Shown: one piece after another, positions 1 through 5,258 of the stretch
How the letters are laid out: every line of letters starts with the position of its first letter
How positions within the stretch are numbered: position 1 is the stretch's first letter
Assembly: GCA_964383905.1 (NCBI GenBank)
Contig: CAYLJO010000314.1
Coordinates: forward strand, 1-5,750
Reading direction: 5' to 3'
Length of the DNA: 5,750 bases
DNA from: CAYLJO01 sp964383905
GTDB taxonomy: Bacteria > Acidobacteriota > Blastocatellia > Pyrinomonadales > Pyrinomonadaceae
Translations under genes and position numbers: made by a program
The notes under the pieces: model-generated
Told to the model about the DNA's origin: nothing
The model's database searches: none
The model's input: the letters and a program-made list of their open reading frames with translations, nothing else

Positions 1-53
1 CGGCATGGTATAGAAAGCGCATGCTGGGCCGTATTAGCGGAGGCAATATCTAG
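1..53 (+). CDS. C-terminal end of an upstream phage gene (partial)
   Basis: The frame with codons beginning at position 3 is open from the window edge and ends at TAG 51-53. It encodes AWYRKRMLGRISGGNI. The stop shares its G with the GTG start of the next gene (TAGTG), the same kind of junction as at 5690-5694, which supports a real coupled gene end. Only 16 residues are visible, so no family can be assigned. In tailed phages the gene some way before scaffold and capsid is often the portal, so a portal C-terminus is possible, but that is inference from position only. Confidence 0.5.
   Translation, partial: AWYRKRMLGRISGGNI
39..43 (+). promoter_or_regulatory. Ribosome binding site for the proline-rich gene
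   Basis: GGAGG lies 9 bases before the GTG at 53. It supports this non-ATG start and lies inside the end of the upstream gene, as expected for translational coupling. Confidence 0.75.
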
Positions 54-520
54 TGGCATTCCCGCCGCCAAGTGCAGCGGGGAGCGCGGGCCTTGGTGCC
101 GCGCGTCCACCGATACAACCGCCACCCGGCGCGATGCCCCCGATTCCGCCTCCAGCGGCAGCAATGCCGCCTCCACCGCCCCCGGGCATGGGTGGACTCG
201 GCCCAGCAGCTTCGCCGTTCGCGGGGATGCTTGCCGATCTTCCGGCGACGATGCCGCCTGGATGGCAGTCCGTTGATTTAGCCGTGCGTGCGCTCAAGAC
301 AGCGATGCGCGCGGCAGACATGCAGAAGGCCGAGAAAGTCGTTGCCGTTCTGCAGAGCGTGACGAACACGCTCGAAAAACTGGTTTCGGCGTACACGAAA
401 GGCACGGCGGGCGCAAGCGCGTCGTCCATGACGAGTACGGCGGAAAGCGCAGTCGGTTCACCGCCGGCGGCCGATGCTGATGCTCAGCCTTCGGCCAGCG
501 CAGACTCGGAAGAGTCGTAA
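53..520 (+). CDS. Proline-rich hypothetical phage protein, 155 aa
   Basis: I do not recognise a family. The GTG start overlaps the preceding TAG and has GGAGG 9 bases upstream. Residues 4-46 are a low-complexity segment of proline runs separated by Ala, Gly and Met, including PPPPPP near residue 40, which should be extended and disordered. From about residue 70 (GWQSVDLAVRAL) to about 118 the chain becomes a plausible amphipathic helical region rich in Ala, Lys, Val and Leu. The last 35 or so residues are Ser/Ala-rich and end in an acidic tail (DSEES). No signal peptide or membrane segment is apparent. Its place before the scaffold and capsid genes suggests a head-assembly or virion accessory protein, but nothing in the sequence proves this. 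The long minus-strand frame opposite it is a by-product of the G+C-rich repeats. Confidence 0.75.
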   Translation: MAFPPPSAAGSAGLGAARPPIQPPPGAMPPIPPPAAAMPPPPPPGMGGLGPAASPFAGMLADLPATMPPGWQSVDLAVRALKTAMRAADMQKAEKVVAVLQSVTNTLEKLVSAYTKGTAGASASSMTSTAESAVGSPPAADADAQPSASADSEES

Positions 521-533
521 TCCGATGGTAATG

Positions 534-542
534 AAAGGAGGG
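534..542 (+). promoter_or_regulatory. Strong ribosome binding site of the 43-aa basic gene
   Basis: AAAGGAGGG ends 7 bases before the ATG at 550 and contains the full AGGAGG core. It is the best Shine-Dalgarno match in the window. It is the main evidence that the very short frame downstream is translated, probably at a high level. Confidence 0.8.
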
Positions 543-549
543 AAGTAAA

Positions 550-681
550 ATGGCTCGCGTCGCACGCCGCTCTAAAAAGGGCAAAAAGGGCATGGCCGGA
601 CACATCGCCGCTCACAAGAAAGCGAAGGCGGTGAAGAAGTCTGGTCGCAAGTCCAGCCGTAAACGCGCCAAGAAGGGTTAA
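550..681 (+). CDS. Very short, highly basic protein, 43 aa
   Basis: A short ATG-to-TAA frame encodes MARVARRSKKGKKGMAGHIA followed by a Lys/Arg-rich tail ending RKRAKKG. Nineteen of 43 residues are Lys or Arg, two are His, and there is no Asp or Glu. The composition is like that of protamines or histone tails and suggests binding to nucleic acid. The chain is probably disordered, with no recognisable fold. Support for a real gene is the excellent ribosome binding site, the snug fit between the preceding gene and a terminator-like hairpin, and a second basic small gene later in the module. A role in DNA condensation inside the head, or as a virion-packaged peptide, is inference. I could not assign it to a named family. 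Confidence 0.75.
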   Translation: MARVARRSKKGKKGMAGHIAAHKKAKAVKKSGRKSSRKRAKKG

Positions 682-701
682 TCCCCTTCGCGGACACTCT
701 T

Positions 702-735
702 GCCCCCGGTGCCTGAACACCGGGGGCTATTTACT
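702..735 (+). terminator. Rho-independent terminator-like hairpin
   Basis: GCCCCCGGTG (702-711) pairs perfectly with CACCGGGGGC (718-727) around the 6-base loop CCTGAA. The 10-bp, very GC-rich stem is followed by TATTTACTT, a modest U-tract. It begins 20 bases after the stop of the basic gene and ends 25 bases before the ATG of the scaffold candidate. The imperfect U-tract suggests partial rather than complete termination. It could also act as an RNA-stabilising 3' hairpin. Confidence 0.75.
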
Positions 736-752
736 TGACAAGAAAGAAGATC

Positions 753-2069
753 ATGGCGACTGAGAAGACCCTCCCGAGCGTGCAGGATCACGCTCGAACG
801 CTGATCGACCAGGCCATCGCAGACGGTAAACTTCCCAAACCGGATTCGGCCGAGGTCCCCTCATTTACGCAAGGCAAGACCACCGAACCCCCCGCAGTCC
901 CTGGCTTCGAAGCCGGGCAAGTCGCGATCCCTCAAGGTCAGCAGCCGCAAGACGGCTCCCTTCAAGCCCCGCAGGCTACGCAAGCGGCACAGGCCGCCGC
1001 GAGCGCGCCGCCGCAACCGGCCGCAGAGCCGGTGCAGGCGCAAGCCGGAACGCAAGCCGCCGAAGCCGCCGCCGCGCAAGTGGCCGACGCCTTCGCGGAC
1101 TTTGACGAAATCGAGGTCGAAGAACCCGATTTCCCGGACATCAAGATTCCCGTTCGCGTGCCCAAGCAGTACGCGCAAATAATGAAGCGGGCATTCCCGC
1201 GGCGAGCGGACTACGATCGCACCCGCGCACGCTGGGGCGAAGCTGCTCCGGTTATCGAACCGCTCTTACAGGATGGCCGTATCCGGCAGATCCTTCCGCT
1301 CATTCAGCGGGCGCTCACGGACCAAGCCTACGGCGACTACGTTGCGAAGGGCTACGAGCGCGCACTGAGCGGCCGGCCGCTCATCGAGCAGGCGGCACGC
1401 GAGGCCGCTGCGCTGGGCGCTCCGCAAACGACCACGCCGACGCCGAGCATCGAAGACCTTGGGATCACGGACCCGTACATCGCGGAGCAAGTGCGTCCGC
1501 TCCTCACACAGTACGAGCAGCGTCTGCAGCAGTACGAGCAACGGTTCCAGACCGCAGAACAGCGCGAGGCGGCCGAGCGCGACCGGCAAGCGGCGGCCAT
1601 GCGCGACAATATCGAGCGGGCCAATAAGATGCAGGGCGCGCACGAAGACCTCGCCCGCGCCTTCCCCGGCGTCTTCAAAACGGAGCTCGGTCCCAATGAC
1701 CCCGCTTGGGTCCGGGCGTTGCAGACTACGAAGGACTACGGGTACGCCGACGTCTACGACCTGCGCGCCGCGATCGTCTTCGGCGGCCAGCAATGGCAGA
1801 ATCTCGAAGCCGAGCGCCTAGCGGCGACCGCTTCGCCGGCCGCGCAAGCGATTCAGCAGATGGACCAACGGCAGATTGAGCTTGCCCGCCAGCAGGCTTC
1901 TCAACTGGCGCAACCCGCTGGTGGTGGAGCAACCGCGCAGACGGTGCCAACCCCGCCGCCGCCGCCACCTTCAACGCGCAACCCGGACGGTTCAATGAAG
2001 CCCCCGGACCAGTTCATGCGCGAGAACTACCAATGGCTCGTAGCGACGGGCCGCGTTCGCGCCTCTTGA
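753..2069 (+). CDS. Candidate capsid assembly scaffolding protein, 438 aa
   Basis: This gene sits directly before the major capsid gene, the usual place for the scaffold that shapes the procapsid and is then released. Its composition fits. Residues 64-110 are Gln/Ala/Pro-rich and probably disordered, and 111-130 are strongly acidic (FADFDEIEVEEPDFPDI). A mixed helical region with several Arg-rich stretches follows. Residues about 245-290 form a likely coiled coil with a duplicated heptad (QYEQRLQ, QYEQRFQ at 253-266). Then come a PPPPPP run at about 401-406 and a C-terminus with PPDQFMRENYQWLVATGR, which may contact the capsid protein. I chose ATG 753, preceded by purine-rich AGAAAGAAGA, over the in-frame TTG at 735, which sits against the terminator hairpin. 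The ribosome binding site is weak for an abundant protein. No protease motif was seen, so I do not call it a protease-scaffold fusion. The family is inferred from context and composition. Confidence 0.65.
   Translation: MATEKTLPSVQDHARTLIDQAIADGKLPKPDSAEVPSFTQGKTTEPPAVPGFEAGQVAIPQGQQPQDGSLQAPQATQAAQAAASAPPQPAAEPVQAQAGTQAAEAAAAQVADAFADFDEIEVEEPDFPDIKIPVRVPKQYAQIMKRAFPRRADYDRTRARWGEAAPVIEPLLQDGRIRQILPLIQRALTDQAYGDYVAKGYERALSGRPLIEQAAREAAALGAPQTTTPTPSIEDLGITDPYIAEQVRPLLTQYEQRLQQYEQRFQTAEQREAAERDRQAAAMRDNIERANKMQGAHEDLARAFPGVFKTELGPNDPAWVRALQTTKDYGYADVYDLRAAIVFGGQQWQNLEAERLAATASPAAQAIQQMDQRQIELARQQASQLAQPAGGGATAQTVPTPPPPPPSTRNPDGSMKPPDQFMRENYQWLVATGRVRAS
1509..1550 (+). repeat. Two tandem 21-bp units encoding one duplicated heptad
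   Basis: Units 1509-1529 and 1530-1550 are identical at 17 of 21 bases and encode QYEQRLQ and QYEQRFQ. The in-frame 7-residue period matches one coiled-coil heptad. It lies inside the scaffold candidate. Confidence 0.75.
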
Positions 2070-2094
2070 CGAGGAAGCGCACGCTTCGTATAGT
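2066..2094 (+). promoter_or_regulatory. Sigma70-type promoter for the capsid operon
   Basis: TTGACG (2066-2071) and TATAGT (2089-2094) each match the consensus -35 and -10 at 5 of 6 bases, with exactly 17 bases between them. The predicted transcription start is near 2101. The -35 box overlaps the TGA stop of the scaffold candidate (2067-2069), so the promoter occupies the end of one gene and drives the next. The transcript would have an untranslated leader of about 170 bases before the capsid ATG. It stands out in G+C-rich sequence. A separate promoter would explain how capsid protein is made in excess over scaffold. Confidence 0.7.
2074..2087. promoter_or_regulatory. Palindrome in the promoter spacer, possible operator
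   Basis: GAAGCG-CA-CGCTTC is a perfect 6+6 dyad that fills most of the 17-base spacer between the -35 and -10 boxes. A protein bound here would block or remodel RNA polymerase, so it is a candidate operator. The regulator is unknown and none is encoded in the window. A 14-bp dyad could also be fortuitous. Confidence 0.4.
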
Positions 2095-2097
2095 GCG

Positions 2098-2148
2098 GGC
2101 AAACGTGGACTAGGACGGTTTCGGCCCACCCCAACGTCCACTTTTGCC
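2098..2148 (+). promoter_or_regulatory. Hairpin at the 5' end of the capsid transcript
   Basis: GGCAAACGTGGAC (2098-2110) pairs with GTCCACTTTTGCC (2136-2148) at 12 of 13 positions; the only mismatch is C2104 with T2142. The loop is 25 bases. With transcription starting near 2101, the stem would cap the 5' end of the RNA, an arrangement known to protect messages from 5'-dependent decay. Alternatively, the 6-bp GTGGAC/GTCCAC core followed by TTTT could be a weak terminator for transcripts leaving the scaffold gene. Confidence 0.5.
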
Positions 2149-2272
2149 TCGGACACTGACGACCCGCGTAGCGTGAGCACCCCGGCGACGGACCTCCAAG
2201 GCGAAGCGGCACTCCGGCAATCCACTGAGGCGCAGATCACTTTTGCGTTTCTTGCATTGGAGTATTGCTTTT
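2149..2272 (+). other. Remainder of the capsid leader, no gene seen
   Basis: This stretch completes the 203-base gap between scaffold candidate and capsid gene. I see no convincing short gene: the GTG frame at 2173 lacks a ribosome binding site and runs far into the capsid gene in another frame. It holds a second copy of CACTTTTGC (2238-2246; first copy 2139-2147), and TTGGAG at 2257-2262, the probable ribosome binding site, with GGAG ending 10 bases before the capsid ATG. Confidence 0.5.
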
Positions 2273-3292
2273 ATGCCTTCGGGACTAGGCGGATACGACG
2301 ATCAATCTGCGGTTCTCGCAGAATCGTTTGCTCCGTACGTCAGCGATGCCACGTTCATCGGCAATCGCGTCGTCAACATCATGTGGGAGAAAGCGCAGCG
2401 GCACGATGAAGGCCGCTTCTTGTCGCTTCCGATTCTCACCAACAAGAACAACACCGCGCAGAGCTTCGGTCAGTACGACGTGCTCGCGTCCGGCCCGCAG
2501 TCGCTCTACAGCGTTGCGTCCTTCCCGTGGTCGTGGTATCAGACAGCCGTCTCGCTCGACTACATCTCCGTGAAACTCGTTCGCGGGCCCAACATGCGCG
2601 TGGACAATCTCACGTCACAAGTCGAAACGGCGATCGGTTCGGCCACGGACATCCTCGGGCAAGACACTTGCTCGCAGACCAAAGGCCCCTCGACGCTTCA
2701 TGGTCAGCCGCTCGTCGGTGTCTTCGAAGCGTGCGACAACGGTACGACGTACAACGTCTACGGTAACATGGCGCGCCTTGGTACCGGATCGTTCGCGAAC
2801 TGGCAAGGCCAAGCGATCATCCTCGCCAACAGCGGCGTCGGCTCAGCCTCGAACGATGCCTCGCGTGCGAAGATCCTTCGCAACTACACGGCGTGCGTCG
2901 TCGGTGATGCAGCTCCGACGAACATCATGGGCCATCAGCAAATGGTGTCGTCCTACATTTTCACGCTCGACTCGCAGATTCGCGTGAGCCCCGGTGATTC
3001 GGCCAACCCGTACACCGCCAACCCGCACCTCTTCTCGTCCATGTTCGTCGGTGATAACCACTTCGACACGGTGACGAACGGTGCGAGCCTCGGCTACAAC
3101 ATGTTCTTCGTGAACGCGAATCACACGAAGTACCGCTACATGGGCGAAAAAGGCTTCGACTACATTCCGTGGATCGACACGCCGAACGTGCTCGAGAAGA
3201 CCTGCCGCTATGTCGTCGGTCTTGCGTGCGCGTCGGACAATCCGCGCCTCAACGGCCTGTACGGCCCGATCAACGACCTCAACAACCTCTAA
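2273..3292 (+). CDS. Major capsid protein, HK97-fold type, 339 aa
   Basis: The main shell subunit of the phage head. The length is typical of HK97-fold capsid proteins. Residues about 49-90 (FLSLPIL to FPWSWYQTAV) resemble the N-arm/E-loop region, where strands alternate with Gly/Asn turns before an aromatic-rich strand. A helix at about 113-133 (LTSQVETAIGSATDILGQ) fits the long spine helix. Next comes a Gly-rich segment (YNVYGNMARLGTGSFANWQG), and the C-terminal half has alternating strands and loops (SSMFVGDNHFDTVTN, GYNMFFVNANHTKY) as in the A- and P-domains. The ATG at 2273 follows GGAG by 10 bases; an in-frame TTG at 2243 has no comparable site. Promoter and leader hairpin upstream, scaffold candidate before and decoration candidate after all agree. 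There is no obvious N-terminal delta domain, consistent with a separate scaffold. The assignment rests on pattern and context, not a database hit. Confidence 0.82.
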   Translation: MPSGLGGYDDQSAVLAESFAPYVSDATFIGNRVVNIMWEKAQRHDEGRFLSLPILTNKNNTAQSFGQYDVLASGPQSLYSVASFPWSWYQTAVSLDYISVKLVRGPNMRVDNLTSQVETAIGSATDILGQDTCSQTKGPSTLHGQPLVGVFEACDNGTTYNVYGNMARLGTGSFANWQGQAIILANSGVGSASNDASRAKILRNYTACVVGDAAPTNIMGHQQMVSSYIFTLDSQIRVSPGDSANPYTANPHLFSSMFVGDNHFDTVTNGASLGYNMFFVNANHTKYRYMGEKGFDYIPWIDTPNVLEKTCRYVVGLACASDNPRLNGLYGPINDLNNL

Positions 3293-3323
3293 AGGCTGAT
3301 GTAGCAGAAAGGAACCACAGGAC

Positions 3324-3548
3324 ATGTCAGTTCAGCGCAGTCGGCCTGGAAACCCCGGCGTTCGTTCGGGGAAATCGGTCGGCCCGGATTACCCGGAAAA
3401 TCACTGGGACAATCCCATCAACATGGGCATCGACTCCCATTACGGCAGCGAGGATCACAAAACGATCCACTCGCCCACGGCCAACACGTTCGAAGGCGGC
3501 GGCATTCCGCTGCACGACAACTACAACGAACTCTGGAAGGGCAAGTAG
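3324..3548 (+). CDS. Small hypothetical protein, 74 aa
   Basis: I do not recognise a family. ATG 3324 is preceded by AAAGGAA (3308-3314). The protein is hydrophilic and Gly/Pro/Asn/His-rich, with no hydrophobic core long enough for a membrane segment. The N-terminus is basic (SVQRSRPGNPGVRSGKSVG); the rest carries many Asp, Asn and His residues (ENHWDNPINMGIDSHYG). It ends NYNELWKGK. The four residues NELW also occur near the end of the 86-residue protein at 4998-5258, and both proteins are short, hydrophilic and Asn/Gly-rich, so they may be distantly related or bind a common partner. It sits between the capsid and decoration genes, with only 3 bases to the next start, which makes a head-associated role likely but unproven. 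Confidence 0.75.
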   Translation: MSVQRSRPGNPGVRSGKSVGPDYPENHWDNPINMGIDSHYGSEDHKTIHSPTANTFEGGGIPLHDNYNELWKGK

Positions 3549-3551
3549 GCC

Positions 3552-4178
3552 ATGTCGCTTCGTCAACTGTATCAAGTCAGCACGGCGAGTGCGAATCCGT
3601 CTTCACTGACGAATCTCCAACCGGGCGGCGCGGGTGTACAAGTCAGCGGAACAACGACGAACCCCGGCATCTCGGCCCCGTACATCGAGCAGATCGTCCG
3701 TGAAGTTCTCGACATCACGGCACCAACGCTCATCACGCAAGGCGTGACGCAAGGCACGCCGGCACCGGCTGGTAAGCTCCTGGTGTGGGACCCGTACAAT
3801 ACGGCGTTTGGCGCGGGCTGGAAGCTCAGCAGCATCAAGTCGCAGTCGCTCGGGTCAGGCACGTTCGGCGTCGTGTACAAACAAGGCGATCCGACGCAAG
3901 CCGGTCCCGCTACGAGTTCGGTCAACGGCAACATCGCCGCGACGTCGAACGCTCGCGCGCAAGTCGTCATTGAAGGCCCGGTTTCGGCGTTCATCAACAC
4001 GACGGTCAACGCGACCGCGATCTCCGCTGGTATGCCGCTTTCTGCGGACGGCGCGGGCAACCTCACGTATGCGGGTGCAAGCCCTGCAGCGGGTAGTGTC
4101 GTCGCGATCGCAGCGGGTAACGTCGCGGCCAGCACCTCGGTTCCGGTTCTCACGAACGTCTACGTCGGCGGCTTCTAA
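3552..4178 (+). CDS. Probable capsid decoration protein, 208 aa
   Basis: The likely role is an accessory protein on the outside of the capsid, or a minor head protein. Residues 1-50 are a Ser/Gly/Thr/Gln-rich linker. A helical motif follows (YIEQIVREVLDI, about 44-56), then a beta-rich body with many small residues and few charges. The C-terminal 60 residues (AGMPLSADGAGNLTYAGA, then GSVVAIAAGN and VPVLTNVYVGGF) resemble phage decoration proteins. These often carry an 'added value, reset by user data' beta pattern, in which a Gly-rich hairpin precedes a final Val-rich strand. No Cys is present. The start is ATG 3552, 3 bases after the previous stop; GGAAGG (3535-3540) is a distant ribosome binding site, so coupling with the upstream gene is likely. 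A tail or spike role is possible but less likely this close to the capsid gene. Confidence 0.55.
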   Translation: MSLRQLYQVSTASANPSSLTNLQPGGAGVQVSGTTTNPGISAPYIEQIVREVLDITAPTLITQGVTQGTPAPAGKLLVWDPYNTAFGAGWKLSSIKSQSLGSGTFGVVYKQGDPTQAGPATSSVNGNIAATSNARAQVVIEGPVSAFINTTVNATAISAGMPLSADGAGNLTYAGASPAAGSVVAIAAGNVAASTSVPVLTNVYVGGF

Positions 4179-4205
4179 GCCACCGATTCAATCACTCTTA
4201 TCTAT

Positions 4206-4238
4206 GCGGCGGCGGCTCAGTGTGAGCCCACCCGCCGC
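4206..4238 (+). promoter_or_regulatory. GC-rich hairpin just before a ribosome binding site
   Basis: GCGGCGG (4206-4212) pairs with CCGCCGC (4232-4238), and inside it GGCTCA (4214-4219) pairs with TGAGCC (4223-4228) around GTG, with a small internal loop between the two stems. Thirteen base pairs in total lie 27 bases after the decoration candidate and only 2 bases before AGGAG. With no U-tract it is not a normal terminator. It may be an RNA processing or stability element, or may modulate translation of the next gene. Confidence 0.6.
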
Positions 4239-4240
4239 AG

Positions 4241-4245
4241 AGGAG
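4241..4245 (+). promoter_or_regulatory. Ribosome binding site of the 246-aa gene
   Basis: AGGAG lies 7 bases before ATG 4253, directly downstream of the hairpin at 4206-4238. Confidence 0.8.
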
Positions 4246-4252
4246 TTTCAGC

Positions 4253-4993
4253 ATGAGTAACCCGATGGGGTTGGATTATCCCGGCACGCAGCCCAAGAGC
4301 GATTATGCGAGAGCCCTCGCGCAAGCTACGCTCGCAGACCTCTCGCAGCATCCGCTCGGAACTGGCCGCGGCGAGAATTTCTCTGTTCCCTCGAACTATC
4401 GTATTCCGCCCGCCCGCATCTACGTCGTGAACCACTCGGCAACTCGCGCATGGAAGCGCGTCGTGATCCCCGTCTCCGAACTGCACGGTGCGGAAGAGGC
4501 GATCATCGCGGACAAGGAACTCGCGAAAGTCTACAACGTCGATACGTTGACGCGCCAAGTCGAAAAAGGCAAGGATATGAACCGCTACAAGACCGAGGTG
4601 TTCCCGGTCGCGTTTGCGCTTCGTATCCCCGGAGGCGGCTCGCGTATCATTCCGCCGGCCAAGAGTAAAGACGACAAGCCGATCGCGGTTGAGATTCCCG
4701 ATGGAACGTGGGATCTCTACCTCGGCAACTATGACCGCATGCAAGGGTATGCGGGCATCAAGTCGCGCGATGAAGAGAAGTTCGATCCGCTCATCAAGGC
4801 GGACGAAGAGAATCGCTTCGCGGTGTCTTGGCGGCAACGCTACAACCCCGTCTTTCGCGTAACCGATGACGGCGAGACGACCGAACGCAACAACCCGCAC
4901 GGATTCCTTGAGTTCGTGCGCGTGACGCAGCGTGCGGTGCTCGAGCCGATCGACCGCGAATACCTCAACGCGCTCGACATTATCGAGGTGTAA
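4253..4993 (+). CDS. Hypothetical phage structural protein, 246 aa
   Basis: I do not recognise the family. The start is well supported by AGGAG 7 bases upstream. The protein is soluble, charged and without signal peptide or membrane segments. The N-terminus (about 1-45) is polar with a short helix (SDYARALAQATLADLSQ). Residues about 50-75 form a strand-rich stretch (YRIPPARIYVVNHSATRAW, then VVIPVSEL). A charged helical part follows (AIIADKELAKVYNVDTLTRQ), then more strands (FPVAFALRIPGGGSRIIPP, GTWDLYLGNYDRM) and a mixed C-terminus. The segment around 148-165 looks like a compact beta sandwich edge. Its place within the capsid operon suggests a head completion, virion or host-contact protein. 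Codon use resembles its neighbours, so it does not look newly acquired. Confidence 0.8.
   Translation: MSNPMGLDYPGTQPKSDYARALAQATLADLSQHPLGTGRGENFSVPSNYRIPPARIYVVNHSATRAWKRVVIPVSELHGAEEAIIADKELAKVYNVDTLTRQVEKGKDMNRYKTEVFPVAFALRIPGGGSRIIPPAKSKDDKPIAVEIPDGTWDLYLGNYDRMQGYAGIKSRDEEKFDPLIKADEENRFAVSWRQRYNPVFRVTDDGETTERNNPHGFLEFVRVTQRAVLEPIDREYLNALDIIEV
4985..4990 (+). promoter_or_regulatory. Ribosome binding site that fixes the GTG start at 4998
   Basis: GAGGTG, inside the last codons of the preceding gene, lies 7 bases before GTG 4998. It favours this start over the upstream in-frame ATG at 4932, which would overlap the neighbour by 62 bases. Confidence 0.7.
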
Positions 4994-4997
4994 AGCT

Positions 4998-5258
4998 GTG
5001 GCTAAACGACGCGGCGTTTTCTTCATGTTCCCAGAGTCCGAGCCGGACCCGCGTCCGTCCGGCTCTCTTCGCTTTGCCGACCCATCGACCGTAGAGATGA
5101 CACGCAACATCCACACGTTCAACCCCGAGGGTTATCAATCGCGCAACGACGGCGGCGAGCAGCAAGGTATCCGCAGCATCGGGCGCTGGAGCGACCCGAA
5201 CGAGCTGTGGCGCGAGAACAACCGCAAGCGCGGCGTGCATGAGGACGAGGACGAATAA
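4998..5258 (+). CDS. Small hypothetical protein, 86 aa
   Basis: The family is not recognised. The GTG start at 4998 lies 4 bases after the previous stop, with GAGGTG 7 bases upstream; the frame stays open back to 4932 but that part lies in the neighbour. The N-terminus is basic then hydrophobic (MAKRRGVFFMFPESEPD). The middle is Pro/Ser/Arg-rich, with HTFNPEGYQSRNDGGEQQG, and the C-terminus is SDPNELWRENNRKRGVHEDEDE, ending in an acidic tail. NELW is shared with the end of the 74-residue protein at 3324-3548. The FFMF stretch is too short for a membrane helix. The stop overlaps the next start (TAATG), so the two are probably translated together. Confidence 0.75.
   Translation: MAKRRGVFFMFPESEPDPRPSGSLRFADPSTVEMTRNIHTFNPEGYQSRNDGGEQQGIRSIGRWSDPNELWRENNRKRGVHEDEDE

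Noticed and set aside
34..429. 131-codon minus-strand frame opposite the proline-rich gene
   Set aside because: It mirrors the G+C-rich proline codons as poly-Gly, has no ribosome binding site and conflicts with the well-started plus-strand gene.
525..548. Seven-codon frame MVMKGGK spanning the ribosome binding site of the basic gene
   Set aside because: It has no ribosome binding site of its own and arises from the purine-rich Shine-Dalgarno region; too short to support.
735..740. Perfect -35 hexamer TTGACA just after the terminator-like hairpin
   Set aside because: No acceptable -10 box at 16-18 bases downstream (that position reads GACTGA or similar, inside the scaffold gene), and a start there would fall inside the coding region.
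735..752. TTG at 735 as an earlier start for the scaffold candidate
   Set aside because: It adds only six residues, and the only G-rich stretch at a suitable distance is buried in the hairpin stem; ATG 753 has an accessible purine-rich upstream region.
2173..2409. 78-codon plus-strand frame in the capsid leader
   Set aside because: No ribosome binding site, Arg/Ser-rich shadow composition, and most of it overlaps the capsid gene in another frame.
4217..5122. 301-codon minus-strand frame opposite the 246-aa and 86-aa genes
   Set aside because: Long only because G+C-rich coding sequence has few stops on the opposite strand; the plus-strand genes have ribosome binding sites and coupled junctions, and all other genes run on plus.
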